A stretch of DNA of 64,000 nt from assembly GCF_000725495.1 (NCBI RefSeq), contig NZ_JNZD01000018.1, forward strand, positions 119,570-183,569, in the 5' to 3' direction. This document shows, piece after piece, positions 16,416 to 25,643 of this stretch. The position numbers and the translations under genes were made by a program. The DNA comes from Streptomyces aureus (GTDB lineage Bacteria; Actinomycetota; Actinomycetes; Streptomycetales; Streptomycetaceae). The notes beneath the pieces were generated by a model. The model was given only the letters and a program-made list of their open reading frames with translations, did no database searches and was not told the origin of the DNA. The stretch's first letter is position 1. Every line of letters starts with the position of its first letter.

Positions 16416-18176
16416 CTAGAACAGCAGGTTGTACTGGTTGAAGCCGGTGCCGAGGCTCTTGCGGGTGCCGAAGAGGCTGCTGGAGGCGTGGTTCGTGCCC
16501 GGGTAGAGCCAGAGCGTGCCGCCCGAGTCACGGGCGATCACGTCGGCGATGCCGTCACCGGTGACATCGCCGTTGGCCACGTACGAGGTGAAGTTCCAGC
16601 CCGTACGCGCCTGGACGCGCGCGGCGAACGGGGTCTTCTCGACCTGCGTCCCCCGGTACAGGTACAGGACGCCCGAGCTGTTGCGGACCAGCAGGTCGGC
16701 GCGGCCGTCGCCGGACAGGTCGCCGTGACCGAAGATCCTGACGTTCTTCCACGCCCTGTCGACGATCTTGACGCGGCCGTAGAACTGGCCGGTGCCCTTG
16801 CCGGGGTAGAGGTAGACCGAACCGTCGGCGTCCACCGCGACCAGGTCGGGACGGGCGTCACCGGTCAGGTCGCCGGGGACCGCGTACGACTTGTAGCCGC
16901 CCCACACAGAGCTGATCTGCATCCACTCGTACTCGCCCGAGCCGTGGTTCATGTAGCTGCGGTAGAGCTTGCCGTCGCCCTTGTCCCGCATGATCAGGTC
17001 CTGGTAGAAGTCCCGGTCCAGATCGGCCTGGAGGACCCAGCTCGCGTTCTGCCAGCCGTTGCCCTGGTAGGCCCGCGCGGTGAGCGAGGTGCCCTTGCTG
17101 TCCTGCTCGAACAGCCCGCCCGAGGGCGTGCGCTCCAGCAGGTCGGCGCGGCCGTCGTACGTCAGGTCGGCGTCGTCGATCCGCGGCTGGGCCGCCCAGG
17201 TGTACGAGGACACCTTGGTGAACACCGGGTAGGCGCCCTTGGCGGTGCATCCGGAGACGCCCCACGAGACGATGCCGATGATCCTGCCGCCGAACATCAC
17301 CGGGCCGCCGGAGTCACCGTTGCACGGGCTCTTGGTGCCCTCGTCGACGCCGGTCGCCGGGGTGCCGGCGCAGAACATGGAGCCCTCGACGAAGTCGTCC
17401 TCGCCGAGGACGGTGTTCATCGCGCTGTTGCAGGTCGCGTCCTTCACCAGCGGCAGGGTGACCTTGCGCAGGTTCGCCGACAGGTCGGCGTCCGAGGCGC
17501 CCGAGGTCAGGCCCCAGCCGTAGACGGTGGCGGAGTTGCCGGCCGTGTACGAGGCACTGTCGCCCGCGGCGACGAGCTTCGACCACTGCTGCTCCAGCGG
17601 ACGGTCCAGGGTGAGGACCGCGACGTCGTTCTGGAGGGTCGAGCTGTTGAAGTGCGGGTGGTTCCACTGCCGGAAGACGCCCGCGACGGTGCCGTTGGTG
17701 CTGTCCAGCAGACCGGTGGCGCCGGCGACGACCGCGCCGTTGTCCGCCCAGTCCAGACCGGCCACGCAGTGGGCGGCCGTGAGGACCTTGTTCGGGGCGA
17801 CGAGGGTGCCGCCGCAGAAGTAGCCGGTCCCCGCCGCGCTGTCGTAGTAGGAGAGCTGCACCATCCACGGCGCCGAGGAGATCGTCGTCTCGCTGCCGCC
17901 GATGATGAACGGCGTCTTCTTCGGGGCCGTGTCCGGGGTCGCCCGGGTCTTGGCGGCCTCGACGACGCGGTGGCGCAGCTCCTTGTCGGAGGCGGTCGGC
18001 GCGGGCGCCGCCGCCGTGGCCCGGGCGACGCTCGCGCCGGGCAGGGTGGCCGGGTCACCGGCCGCGGAGGCGGGCTGTGCCGCGAGGGCGCCGGCGCAGG
18101 TCAGCGCCAGCGCGAGAGCGGCCGCCGGCAACGCCGTGGCGGGGCGTCTCCAGCGGTCGCGCAGGGCAGGTATCAC
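16416..18176 (-). CDS. secreted trypsin-like protease with VCBS/FG-GAP repeats
   Basis: 586 residues. A signal peptide (about 1-38, ending QPASA) is followed by a propeptide to about residue 89, where mature IIGG begins. The S1 protease domain has H136 (TAAHC), D184 (QNDVAVL) and S289 (GDSGGP). The C-terminal half (about 335-586) holds repeated D-x-D/N-x-D-G-x-x-D-L units (DGRADLLERTPSG, GDARPDLVAVDADG, GDGRADLLVRNSSG, GDGIADVIARDSGG), typical of calcium-binding VCBS/FG-GAP propellers. Exported, probably cell-wall or substrate binding. Many Streptomyces secrete such enzymes during development. Confidence 0.92.
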   Translation of the reverse strand: MIPALRDRWRRPATALPAAALALALTCAGALAAQPASAAGDPATLPGASVARATAAAPAPTASDKELRHRVVEAAKTRATPDTAPKKTPFIIGGSETTISSAPWMVQLSYYDSAAGTGYFCGGTLVAPNKVLTAAHCVAGLDWADNGAVVAGATGLLDSTNGTVAGVFRQWNHPHFNSSTLQNDVAVLTLDRPLEQQWSKLVAAGDSASYTAGNSATVYGWGLTSGASDADLSANLRKVTLPLVKDATCNSAMNTVLGEDDFVEGSMFCAGTPATGVDEGTKSPCNGDSGGPVMFGGRIIGIVSWGVSGCTAKGAYPVFTKVSSYTWAAQPRIDDADLTYDGRADLLERTPSGGLFEQDSKGTSLTARAYQGNGWQNASWVLQADLDRDFYQDLIMRDKGDGKLYRSYMNHGSGEYEWMQISSVWGGYKSYAVPGDLTGDARPDLVAVDADGSVYLYPGKGTGQFYGRVKIVDRAWKNVRIFGHGDLSGDGRADLLVRNSSGVLYLYRGTQVEKTPFAARVQARTGWNFTSYVANGDVTGDGIADVIARDSGGTLWLYPGTNHASSSLFGTRKSLGTGFNQYNLLF

Positions 18177-18680
18177 TCAGGACTCCTGATGGGTGTGCGG
18201 TGCCGTCGTCTCGTGAAAGGCCCGAGAAGGGCGTACGACGCACCGGCCCGTCCGTCGACGGCGAGCGCGCGTCGACATCGGGCGTAACCGCGGAGCCCCC
18301 CTCCGGCCCGGGAATCGTAGGCCTCACCGATCTCCCGGGACACGGCCTTCACGGCGGTCGCAGCAGTGTTCGTCCCGGCCGTTCCGGGACATCACCGGGG
18401 CGCAACCCGCTGTTTGCCGGACCGCGGCGGCACCACACCGGGTGCACGCCCGGACACGGCCCGACACCACGGGCCGACGGGTCGGCGCGGCAGGTCGGCG
18501 GGTCGGCGGGTCGGCGGGTCGGCGGGTCGCACGGTGACGCGGCGCACGGTGAGGCGGCGGACACGCACAGTCCGCTCTCAGGCCGTCCGCAGGAGTCTCC
18601 CGGTCGGCTCACAGGAAGCGTCTTTATATCGGGCATACGAGGTTCTGTCGGGCTTCTCAGGGGCCACTCAGGGAGCTCTC
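18177..18680. other. divergent intergenic region between two protease genes
   Basis: About 500 bp without a convincing gene. It contains an 8-bp tandem repeat (unit GGTCGGCG, about 4.6 copies, 18493-18529) and a pair of imperfect ACGGTGA-GCGGCG repeats just after it. Both flanking genes must be transcribed from here. A reading frame from 18366 runs through into the protease but has no coding signature before 18681. Confidence 0.6.
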
Positions 18681-19961
18681 ATGATCGGGGGACAGTCTTT
18701 TTTCATGACCGAGAGCTTCCGCCGCAGCGGCGAGTACCCCCAGGGCGACCACCACGGGTCCGCGTACCCCGAGCAGCAGTCGCACCCCTCCACCCCCGTG
18801 AACCCCGAGTGGCCCCCGCCGCCGGCGTACGACCCGGCCGGTCCGGTCCACGTCGAGCCGGGCACCACCGTGTGGCCGGGGTCCGGTCAGGGCGGCAACG
18901 GCGGGGGCGGCCACGCCGCCGGCCCGTACGCCGGCTACCCCGAGCCCGACCCCGTCGGCTCCACCGCGGCCTTCGCCACCGTCGCCCCCGGCGGCCCCGG
19001 CGGCCCCGGCGGCCCCGGCGGCCCCGGCGGCCCCGGCCACACCGCACCCCCGGCTGCGTCGGCCGGCAAGCGCCGCGCCAAGGGTCCGTTCGCCCTGCTC
19101 GCCGCCGTGGCGATCGTCGCGGCGACGATCGGCGGCGGCACCGCGTACGCCTTCCAGGAGCTGACCGGCAACGACACCGTCGCCTCCAGCAGCAGCACGA
19201 GCACCAACGTGGTGCCCACCAGCCAGCGCGGCACGGTCTCCGGCGTCGCCAAGGCGGTCAGCCCCAGCATCGTCGAGATCGGCGCGACCTCGAACGCGGG
19301 CTCGTCCACCGGCTCGGGCGTGATCATCACGACCGGCGGGGAGATCATCACCAACAACCACGTCGTCTCGGGTGCCTCCGACATCAAGGTCCAGCTGAGC
19401 GACGGCAAGTCCTACAGCGCCAAGGTCGTCGGCACCGACAGCAAGAAGGACCTCGCGCTGATCAAGCTGGACAGCGCTCCGTCCGGTCTGAAGCCGGCGA
19501 CGCTCGGCGACTCCGACGGCGTCCAGGTCGGTGACCAGGTCGTCGCGATCGGCTCCCCCGAGGGTCTGACCGGCACCGTCACCAGCGGCATCGTCTCCGC
19601 CCTGAACCGTGACGTGACCGTCTCCACCGACGAGAGCCAGGGCCAGCAGCAGAACGGCGGCGGCAGCGGCCAGTGGCCGTTCGAGTTCGGCGGCCGTCAG
19701 TTCAACGGCGACACCGGCTCCTCCACGACGACGTACAAGGCGCTGCAGACCGACGCCTCGCTCAACCCGGGCAACTCCGGCGGCGCCCTCATCGACATGA
19801 ACGGCAACATCGTCGGCATCAACTCCGCGATGTACTCCGCCGCCTCGGACTCCTCGTCCTCCTCGTCGAGCGCCGGCAGCGTCGGCCTCGGCTTCGCCAT
19901 CCCGATCAACACCGTCAAGTCCGACCTCGCCACGCTGCGGGCCGGCGGTTCCGACAGCTAG
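18681..19961 (+). CDS. HtrA/PepD-like membrane-anchored serine protease
   Basis: A 426-residue S1C protease. The cytoplasmic Pro/Gly-rich N-terminus includes five Gly-Gly-Pro units (encoded by a 9-bp repeat, 18990-19034). One membrane helix spans about 136-158, then an extracytoplasmic trypsin-like domain with H227 (NNHVVS), D257 (KKDLALI) and S366 (NPGNSGGAL). It ends after the protease domain with no visible PDZ domain, which most HtrA proteins have. A start at 18681 has AGGGAG upstream; 18705 (MTESFRRSG) is the alternative. Downstream lies a two-component system, as in the mycobacterial mprAB-pepD locus. Confidence 0.88.
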   Translation: MIGGQSFFMTESFRRSGEYPQGDHHGSAYPEQQSHPSTPVNPEWPPPPAYDPAGPVHVEPGTTVWPGSGQGGNGGGGHAAGPYAGYPEPDPVGSTAAFATVAPGGPGGPGGPGGPGGPGHTAPPAASAGKRRAKGPFALLAAVAIVAATIGGGTAYAFQELTGNDTVASSSSTSTNVVPTSQRGTVSGVAKAVSPSIVEIGATSNAGSSTGSGVIITTGGEIITNNHVVSGASDIKVQLSDGKSYSAKVVGTDSKKDLALIKLDSAPSGLKPATLGDSDGVQVGDQVVAIGSPEGLTGTVTSGIVSALNRDVTVSTDESQGQQQNGGGSGQWPFEFGGRQFNGDTGSSTTTYKALQTDASLNPGNSGGALIDMNGNIVGINSAMYSAASDSSSSSSSAGSVGLGFAIPINTVKSDLATLRAGGSDS

Positions 19962-19976
19962 GGCCCGGAGGCCGCC

Positions 19977-20156
19977 ATGAAGATCAAGAGTGTCCAGCAC
20001 ACCGCCGCCGCGGGGGACGCGTCCGCACTCGGCCTCGCCCTGGCGGTCGCCCGGGAACTGCACCCGCCCGTCCGGCGCGCCCCGGAACTGGCCCCAGCCG
20101 TCTCCCGGCCCAAGCCCCGGGGGGCCGCCGGCCGCCGCCGCTCCGTACGAACCTGA
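19977..20156 (+). CDS. small hypothetical protein (59 aa)
   Basis: A 59-residue ORF beginning MKIKSVQHTAAAGDASALGL and ending in an Arg-rich tail. A textbook GGAGG site sits 5 nt before the ATG. It begins 15 bp after the protease stop and ends 78 bp before the response-regulator gene on the same strand. No domain is recognised. The ribosome-binding site supports translation, but the Arg/Pro-rich sequence is not very protein-like. Confidence 0.5.
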   Translation: MKIKSVQHTAAAGDASALGLALAVARELHPPVRRAPELAPAVSRPKPRGAAGRRRSVRT

Positions 20157-20234
20157 TCCATTCCGGGACAGCCAGGAACATGCGAGGCTGAAAGCACCCG
20201 GTCACACCCATCCCACCCGAGGAACCCGACACCC

Positions 20235-20966
20235 ATGAGCTCCGCCGAAGGCGACCGTGACACCCAGCGCATCCTGATCGTCGACGACGAGCCGGCCGTA
20301 CGCGACGCGCTCAAGCGCAGCCTCGCCTTCGAGGGATACGACACCGAGGTCGCGGTCGACGGCGCGGACGCCCTGGAGAAGGCGACGGCCTACCAGCCCG
20401 ACCTGGTCGTCCTCGACATCCAGATGCCCCGGATGGACGGACTGACCGCGGCCCGCCGGATGCGCGGTGCGGGCACCACCACACCGATCCTCATGCTGAC
20501 GGCCCGGGACACGGTCGGCGACCGGGTCACCGGGCTGGACGCCGGGGCGGACGACTACCTCGTCAAGCCCTTCGAGCTCGACGAACTCTTCGCCCGCATC
20601 CGGGCGTTGCTGCGGCGCAGCTCCTACGCGGCGTCCGCGGGCGCGGTCGTCGAGGACGACGCGCTGACCTTCGGCGACCTGCGCATGGACCTGTCGACGC
20701 GCGAGGTCACCCGGGCCGGACGCCCGGTGGAGCTCACCCGCACCGAGTTCACCCTGCTGGAGATGTTCCTGGCCCACCCGCGCCAGGTCCTCACCCGCGA
20801 GCAGATCCTGAAGGCCGTCTGGGGCTTCGACTTCGAGCCGTCGTCCAACTCCCTCGACGTCTACGTCATGTACCTGCGCCGCAAGACGGAGGCGGGCGGC
20901 GAGCCCCGCCTGGTGCACACCGTGCGGGGCGTGGGGTACGTCCTGCGGTCCGGTGGCGCGGAGTGA
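20235..20966 (+). CDS. OmpR-family response regulator (MprA-like)
   Basis: A 243-residue response regulator. The receiver domain has D17/D18, the phospho-acceptor D61 (VVLDIQMP) and K111 (DYLVKPFEL). The OmpR winged helix runs about 150-240 ([31 protein letters not shown]). Its stop overlaps the start of the histidine kinase. The arrangement with an HtrA-like protease upstream recalls the MprAB envelope-stress system of mycobacteria; the signal here is unproven. Confidence 0.92.
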   Translation: MSSAEGDRDTQRILIVDDEPAVRDALKRSLAFEGYDTEVAVDGADALEKATAYQPDLVVLDIQMPRMDGLTAARRMRGAGTTTPILMLTARDTVGDRVTGLDAGADDYLVKPFELDELFARIRALLRRSSYAASAGAVVEDDALTFGDLRMDLSTREVTRAGRPVELTRTEFTLLEMFLAHPRQVLTREQILKAVWGFDFEPSSNSLDVYVMYLRRKTEAGGEPRLVHTVRGVGYVLRSGGAE

Positions 20967-22435
20967 TGCGCGGTTTCAAGTCCCTGCCCCTGCGCTCCCG
21001 ACTGGCCCTGCTGGTCGCGGCAGCGGTGGCGTTCGCGGTGGCAGCGGTGTCGGTGACGTGCTGGTTCATCGTCCAGGGGAAGCTGTACGGCGAGCTGAAC
21101 AACGAGTTGCAGTCATCGGCGACCCGCCCTCAGGGCAGGAACCTCGCCAGCACTATCCAGAACTGCGGCAACAACGCGAGCGACCCGTCCGGCCAGACTC
21201 CGCCCGACTCCGGAGGGTTCCGGGCCCAGTTCGAGACCTACCTCCAGGTGGTCACGACGGACGGCCAGTCCTGTGTCGCACCCGTATCGCCGGGCAAGAT
21301 CAAGATCACGGACAGCGACACCGACCTCGCCAAGCACCCGGTCACGGGCCACGGCACCTTCCGCGACGGCACCGACACCAAGGGCAATCCGGTCCGGGTG
21401 CTCACCGTGCCCCTGACCATCGGCAACCCGGACGGCACGACAACGCTCATCAAGGACGCGGCGACCATGTACGCCGTCCCCCTCAAGGGCACCAACTCCA
21501 CCCTCAACGAACTGGCCCTGGTGCTCCTGCTGGTGGGCGGCATCGGAGTGGTCGGTGCCGGGGCCGCCGGCCTCTGGGTCGCACGGGCCGGGCTGCGCCC
21601 GGTCGACAAGCTCACGGACGCCGTGGAACACGTCGCCCGCACCGAGGACCTCACCATCCGCATCCCCGTCACCGAGGACAGCGACGACGAGATCGCCCGG
21701 CTCTCCCGTTCCTTCAACTCGATGACCGCCTCCCTCGCCAGCTCCCGCGAGCTCCAGCAGCAGCTCATCGCCGACGCCGGCCACGAGCTGCGGACCCCGC
21801 TCACCTCCCTGCGGACGAACATCGAGCTCCTCACCCGGAGCGAGGAGACCGGCCGCCCGATCCCCCCGGCGGACCGCAAGGCGCTGCTCGCCTCGGTGAA
21901 GGCGCAGATGACCGAGCTGGCGGCGCTGATCGGCGACCTGCAGACGCTGTCGCGCTCGGACGCGGGGACCACCGCCGACCGGGTGGAGGTCGTGGACCTG
22001 CGGGACCCCGTGGAAGCGGCCCTGCGCAGGGCCCGGCTGCGCGGCCCGGAGCTGACGATCACCGCGGATCTGGAGCCCTGGTTCGTCCGGGCGGAGCCCT
22101 CCGCCCTGGAGCGGGCGATCGTGAACATCCTCGACAACGCGGTGAAGTTCAGCCCCGCGGGCGGCACGGTCGACGTGCGGCTCCACGGCGGCGAGCTGAC
22201 CGTGCGCGACCACGGCCCCGGCATCCCCGTCGACGAACTCCCGCACGTCTTCGACCGCTTCTGGCGTTCCCCGGACGCGCGCGCCCTGCCCGGTTCGGGC
22301 CTCGGCCTGTCCATCGTGGCCCGCACGGTCCAGCAGTGCGGAGGATCAGTGGAGCTGAACCGGGCGGAGGGCGGCGGCACGATCGCCTCCGTACGCCTCC
22401 CGGGCGCTCCGACGGCCCCGCCCGGGATGCCCTGA
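20966..22435 (+). CDS. sensor histidine kinase (MprB-like)
   Basis: A 489-residue HK. Membrane helix 1 spans about 12-36, an extracytoplasmic domain about 37-180, and helix 2 about 183-207. HAMP, HisKA with the phospho-His H273 (DAGHELRTPL), and HATPase with N-box AIVNILDNAVKF and G-boxes DHGPGIP and GSGLGLSI follow. ATG at 20966 (TGATG overlap with the regulator stop); a GTG at 20963 is equally possible. It presumably phosphorylates the upstream regulator. A strong terminator follows. Confidence 0.92.
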   Translation: MRGFKSLPLRSRLALLVAAAVAFAVAAVSVTCWFIVQGKLYGELNNELQSSATRPQGRNLASTIQNCGNNASDPSGQTPPDSGGFRAQFETYLQVVTTDGQSCVAPVSPGKIKITDSDTDLAKHPVTGHGTFRDGTDTKGNPVRVLTVPLTIGNPDGTTTLIKDAATMYAVPLKGTNSTLNELALVLLLVGGIGVVGAGAAGLWVARAGLRPVDKLTDAVEHVARTEDLTIRIPVTEDSDDEIARLSRSFNSMTASLASSRELQQQLIADAGHELRTPLTSLRTNIELLTRSEETGRPIPPADRKALLASVKAQMTELAALIGDLQTLSRSDAGTTADRVEVVDLRDPVEAALRRARLRGPELTITADLEPWFVRAEPSALERAIVNILDNAVKFSPAGGTVDVRLHGGELTVRDHGPGIPVDELPHVFDRFWRSPDARALPGSGLGLSIVARTVQQCGGSVELNRAEGGGTIASVRLPGAPTAPPGMP

Positions 22436-22452
22436 CCTGCCCTTCCCGGCAT

Positions 22453-22490
22453 GAGCGAGCCCCCACCCGAGGTCGAGTGGGGGCTCGCTC
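22453..22490. terminator. bidirectional terminator after the two-component system
   Basis: A perfect 14-bp stem (22453-22466 with 22477-22490) with a 10-nt loop, followed by a T-rich tract. It lies between the kinase gene and the convergent 5'-nucleotidase gene. Confidence 0.88.
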
Positions 22491-22515
22491 TGCTTCGTTC
22501 TGTGACCGATGCCGG

Positions 22516-24312
22516 TTACTGGACGATCGTGATCCGGTTCGCCGCCGGGACCGGGTACGGGGTCGCGGCCGAGGAGTTGGCCGTCAGATAGGCGCCCAGG
22601 GCCGCGAGGTCGTCGCCGCCGACCCGGACGTTGCCGCCCTTGCCGAGCTCGGCGAAGCCGTCGCCGCCGCCCGCGAGGAAGGAGTTCATCGCGACACGGT
22701 AGGTGGCGGCGGGGTCGATCGCGGTGCCGTCGAGCTTGACCGAGTCGGCGACGACCCGAGCCGCGCCCGTCTTGCTCAGGTCGAGCGTGTACGTCAGGCC
22801 CTTGGAGATCTGGAGGATCTTCGGGGAGGCCTCGTTGGCCCCGCTGACCTGCTGCTGCAGCGCGGTGATCACCTGCGCGCCGGTGAGGTCCACCAGGTTG
22901 ACGGTGTTGGCGAACGGCTGGACCGTGTACGCCTCCCCGTAGGTCACGACCCCGTCGCCCTCACCGTTGCCCGCCGCGTAGGTGAGGCCGGCGCGGATGC
23001 CGCCCGGGTTCATCAGCGCGAGGTCGGCCTCCGGGTCGACGGACTTGGCGTACGCGAGCTGGGCGTCGGCGATCAGGTCGCCGGCCGGGGACTCGGTCCC
23101 GGTGTTGCCGATGTCGCCCGCGATGTAGCCGAGGGGACGCGAGGCGATCGGCGCGGACAGGGCCTTCCACTTGGTGATCAGGGCCGTCATGTCGGCCGCC
23201 TTCGCGACATCGCGCGTGACCACGTGGTTCGCGGACTTCACCGCCGTACGGGCGATGTCACCGGTCCAGCGGTCGTACGTCAGCGTCGTGTCCGTGTACA
23301 GCCGCCCGAAGGAGGAGGCCGAGGTGACCATGCGGGGCCGGCCCGCCGGGTCGGGGATGGTGCACGCGTACGCCTGGTGGGTGTGGCCGGTGATCAGCGC
23401 GTCCACGGCCGGCGTCACGTTCTTGGCGATGTCCACGATCGGCCCGGAGATGCCGTCACCGGCGCCGGGGCTGTCGCAGTCGTAGTTGTACGCGGTCGAC
23501 GCGGGCGCGCCGCCCTCGTGGATCAGCGCGACGATCGACTTCACGCCCTGGCGCTGGAGCTCCTTGGCGTACTTGTTGATCGTCTCGACCTCGTCGCCGA
23601 ACTTGAGGCCCTTGACGCCCTCGGCGGACACGATGTTCGGCGTGCCCTCCAGCGTGACCCCGATGAAGCCGACCTTGACGCCGTTCTTCCTCCACACCCA
23701 GTAGGGCTTGAGGATCGGCTTCCCGGTCTTCTCGTCGGTCACGTTCGCCGCGAGGTAGGGGAAGTCGGCGCCCTTGAACTTCTTGCCGTCGTAGCAGCCG
23801 TCCGTCGGGTGGCAGCCGCCCTTCTGGAGCCGGCCCAGTTCCTTGGCGCCCTCGTCGAACTCGTGGTTGCCGACCGAAGTGACGTCGAGGTCGAGGCCGT
23901 TGAGCGCGTTGATCGTCGGCTCGTCGTGGAAGAGTCCGGAGATCAGCGGGGAGGCGCCGACCATGTCACCGGCGGCCGCCGTGATCGAGTACTTGTTGCC
24001 CTTGCGGGCGTCGCGCAGATGCGTCGCCAGGTACTCGACACCGCCCGCGTCGACGGACTTCGTCGTGCCGTCCGCCTGGAGCTCCGTGACCCGCCCCGAG
24101 GAACCGGTCGGCGGCTCCAGGTTGCCGTGCAGGTCGTTGAAGGACAGCAACTGGACGTCCTGGTAACGGCCGCTGCCGTGGTGGTGCGACGGCGTCCCCC
24201 CGTCCTGGTGCGCGCTCGCCGGGATCGCGGCGGCCAGCGCCCCGACGGTGGCGAGACCGGCGGCGGCCGCGAGGAGGCGATGGGTGCGTCTGGACCGGAT
24301 CGTGGGCGGCAT
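22516..24312 (-). CDS. secreted 5'-nucleotidase / metallophosphoesterase
   Basis: A 598-residue exported UshA/CpdB-type enzyme that releases phosphate from nucleotides outside the cell. A signal peptide ends near residue 34 (IPASA). The metallophosphoesterase domain shows FNDLHGN, GDMVGAS, GNHEFDEG and GHTHQAY metal-binding motifs. The C-terminal 5_nucleotid_C domain contains MNPGGIR and the GDGF block. Start ATG 24312, with AGGGGGAA upstream; the frame continues to 24438 without coding support. Secreted nucleotidases are classic phosphate-starvation genes, which fits the nearby ppk/pst cluster. Confidence 0.93.
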   Translation of the reverse strand: MPPTIRSRRTHRLLAAAAGLATVGALAAAIPASAHQDGGTPSHHHGSGRYQDVQLLSFNDLHGNLEPPTGSSGRVTELQADGTTKSVDAGGVEYLATHLRDARKGNKYSITAAAGDMVGASPLISGLFHDEPTINALNGLDLDVTSVGNHEFDEGAKELGRLQKGGCHPTDGCYDGKKFKGADFPYLAANVTDEKTGKPILKPYWVWRKNGVKVGFIGVTLEGTPNIVSAEGVKGLKFGDEVETINKYAKELQRQGVKSIVALIHEGGAPASTAYNYDCDSPGAGDGISGPIVDIAKNVTPAVDALITGHTHQAYACTIPDPAGRPRMVTSASSFGRLYTDTTLTYDRWTGDIARTAVKSANHVVTRDVAKAADMTALITKWKALSAPIASRPLGYIAGDIGNTGTESPAGDLIADAQLAYAKSVDPEADLALMNPGGIRAGLTYAAGNGEGDGVVTYGEAYTVQPFANTVNLVDLTGAQVITALQQQVSGANEASPKILQISKGLTYTLDLSKTGAARVVADSVKLDGTAIDPAATYRVAMNSFLAGGGDGFAELGKGGNVRVGGDDLAALGAYLTANSSAATPYPVPAANRITIVQ

Positions 24313-24680
24313 GGTTCCCCCTGGAGAACGGTGAGAGGCCGAAACGGTGTGCCCTGCGTGAGCCGAGCGGGTGGTGCGTTCGTTGTGCGCCGCGCGAACC
24401 CTGTGCGAGCTGATGCACCACCGCGGCTTTGCACGCACTTTAGAATCAACGCGCGTAGCGCGGAAGGGGGTTGGCGGTTACGGGCTGATTGCCATCACCA
24501 CACCGGGAAACGACGATCACCCCACCACCCCCCCACCGAACCCGCCCCAGCGCCCTTTAGGGCACCTGCCCGATCCGCGGAGCACACCCCGGCCTCCCGG
24601 GAACCTCCCGTCCCGCCACGACCCGTGTCCGTATCGCCCAACTCCTTGTCCCTCCTTCGCCGAGCCGTACCCTCGTATGC
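24313..24680. other. divergent intergenic region nucleotidase/mshD
   Basis: A 368-bp region holding promoters for both flanking genes. It includes a C-rich tract near 24518-24560 and a locally AT-rich patch at 24436-24452. I found no clear PHO-box repeats ahead of the nucleotidase. Confidence 0.5.
24646..24673 (+). promoter_or_regulatory. promoter of mshD
   Basis: TTGTCC (24646-24651), a 16-nt spacer and TACCCT (24668-24673). The ATG at 24681 follows after 7 nt, so the mRNA is predicted to be leaderless. Confidence 0.6.
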
Positions 24681-25607
24681 ATGACCAGCGACGACGTGGC
24701 ACCCTTCGCCCTCTCCCGCTCCATCGAGGCCCACTCCGCGCTCTCCCCGGACCAGGCCGAGGACGTTCTCCGGCTGCTCGCCGAAGCCGCTCGGGCCGAC
24801 GGGCAGCAAGCCGTGTCCGAGCAGGGCCGGCTCCAGCTGAAGGGCGGAAGCCGCGAGGGCGTCCGGCATCTGCTGCTGACCATCGGCGACGAACTGGTCG
24901 GCTACGCACAACTGGAGGACACCGACCCCGTCGAGGCCCCGGCCGCCGAACTGGTCATTCATCCGGCGCACCGGGGACACGGTCACGGCCGCGCCCTCGG
25001 CTCGGCGATGCTCGGCGAGTCCGGCAAGCGGCTGCGGGTGTGGGCACACGGCGGTCACTCCGCCGCCCGGCATCTCGCCCAGGTCCTCGGCCTCACCCTC
25101 TTCCGCGAACTGCGTCAGATGCGCCGTCCGTTGGAGAACCTCGACCTGCCCGAGCCGAAGCTGCCGGAGGGAGTGACCGTCCGGACCTTCGTCCCGGGCC
25201 AGGACGACGCCGCCTGGCTCGCGGTGAACGCCGCCGCCTTCGCCCACCACCCCGAGCAGGGCTCCCTCACCCAGCGCGACCTGGACGACCGGATCGCACA
25301 GCCCTGGTTCGACCCGGCCGGCTTCTTCCTCGCCTTCCGCGGCGACGAACTCGTCGGCTTCCACTGGACCAAGGTGCACGCCGAGGAGGGACTGGGCGAG
25401 GTGTACGTCCTCGGGGTGCGCCCCGGCGCCCAGGGCGGCGGGCTCGGCAAGGCGCTGACGACGATCGGGCTGCGCCACCTCGCCGCACAGGCCCTGCCCA
25501 CCGCGATGCTCTACGTCGACGCCGACAACAAGGCGGCCGTCTCCGTCTACGAGCGTCTCGGCTTCGTCACCCACGAGACGGACCTGATGTACCGAACGGA
25601 GTCCTGA
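24681..25607 (+). CDS. mshD: mycothiol synthase
   Basis: A 308-residue MshD. It acetylates the cysteinyl amine of Cys-GlcN-Ins with acetyl-CoA, the last step of mycothiol synthesis. It has two tandem GNAT domains. The N-terminal one has the degenerate motif A HRGHGHGRALG (about 95-105). The C-terminal one has the intact acetyl-CoA loop V-R-P-G-A-Q-G-G-G-L-G-K-A-L near residue 250 and DADNKAAVSVYERLGF. Length and order match the family. Single gene. Confidence 0.95.
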   Translation: MTSDDVAPFALSRSIEAHSALSPDQAEDVLRLLAEAARADGQQAVSEQGRLQLKGGSREGVRHLLLTIGDELVGYAQLEDTDPVEAPAAELVIHPAHRGHGHGRALGSAMLGESGKRLRVWAHGGHSAARHLAQVLGLTLFRELRQMRRPLENLDLPEPKLPEGVTVRTFVPGQDDAAWLAVNAAAFAHHPEQGSLTQRDLDDRIAQPWFDPAGFFLAFRGDELVGFHWTKVHAEEGLGEVYVLGVRPGAQGGGLGKALTTIGLRHLAAQALPTAMLYVDADNKAAVSVYERLGFVTHETDLMYRTES

Positions 25608-25643
25608 CCTCTCCGCGCGCGAACACCGCTCCGGTATCCGAAC

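Noticed and set aside
18493..18529. Short tandem repeats considered as a CRISPR array
   Set aside because: An 8-bp period with no spacers and no cas genes anywhere in the window.
24313..24460. PHO boxes ahead of the 5'-nucleotidase
   Set aside because: One GTTCGCGCGGC sequence resembles a unit, but no second unit is present at 11-bp spacing.
20953..24684. Plus-strand ORF of 1243 codons
   Set aside because: It runs antisense to the 5'-nucleotidase and out of frame with the kinase. Composition is the Arg/Gly/Pro-rich noise typical of shadow frames in GC-rich DNA.
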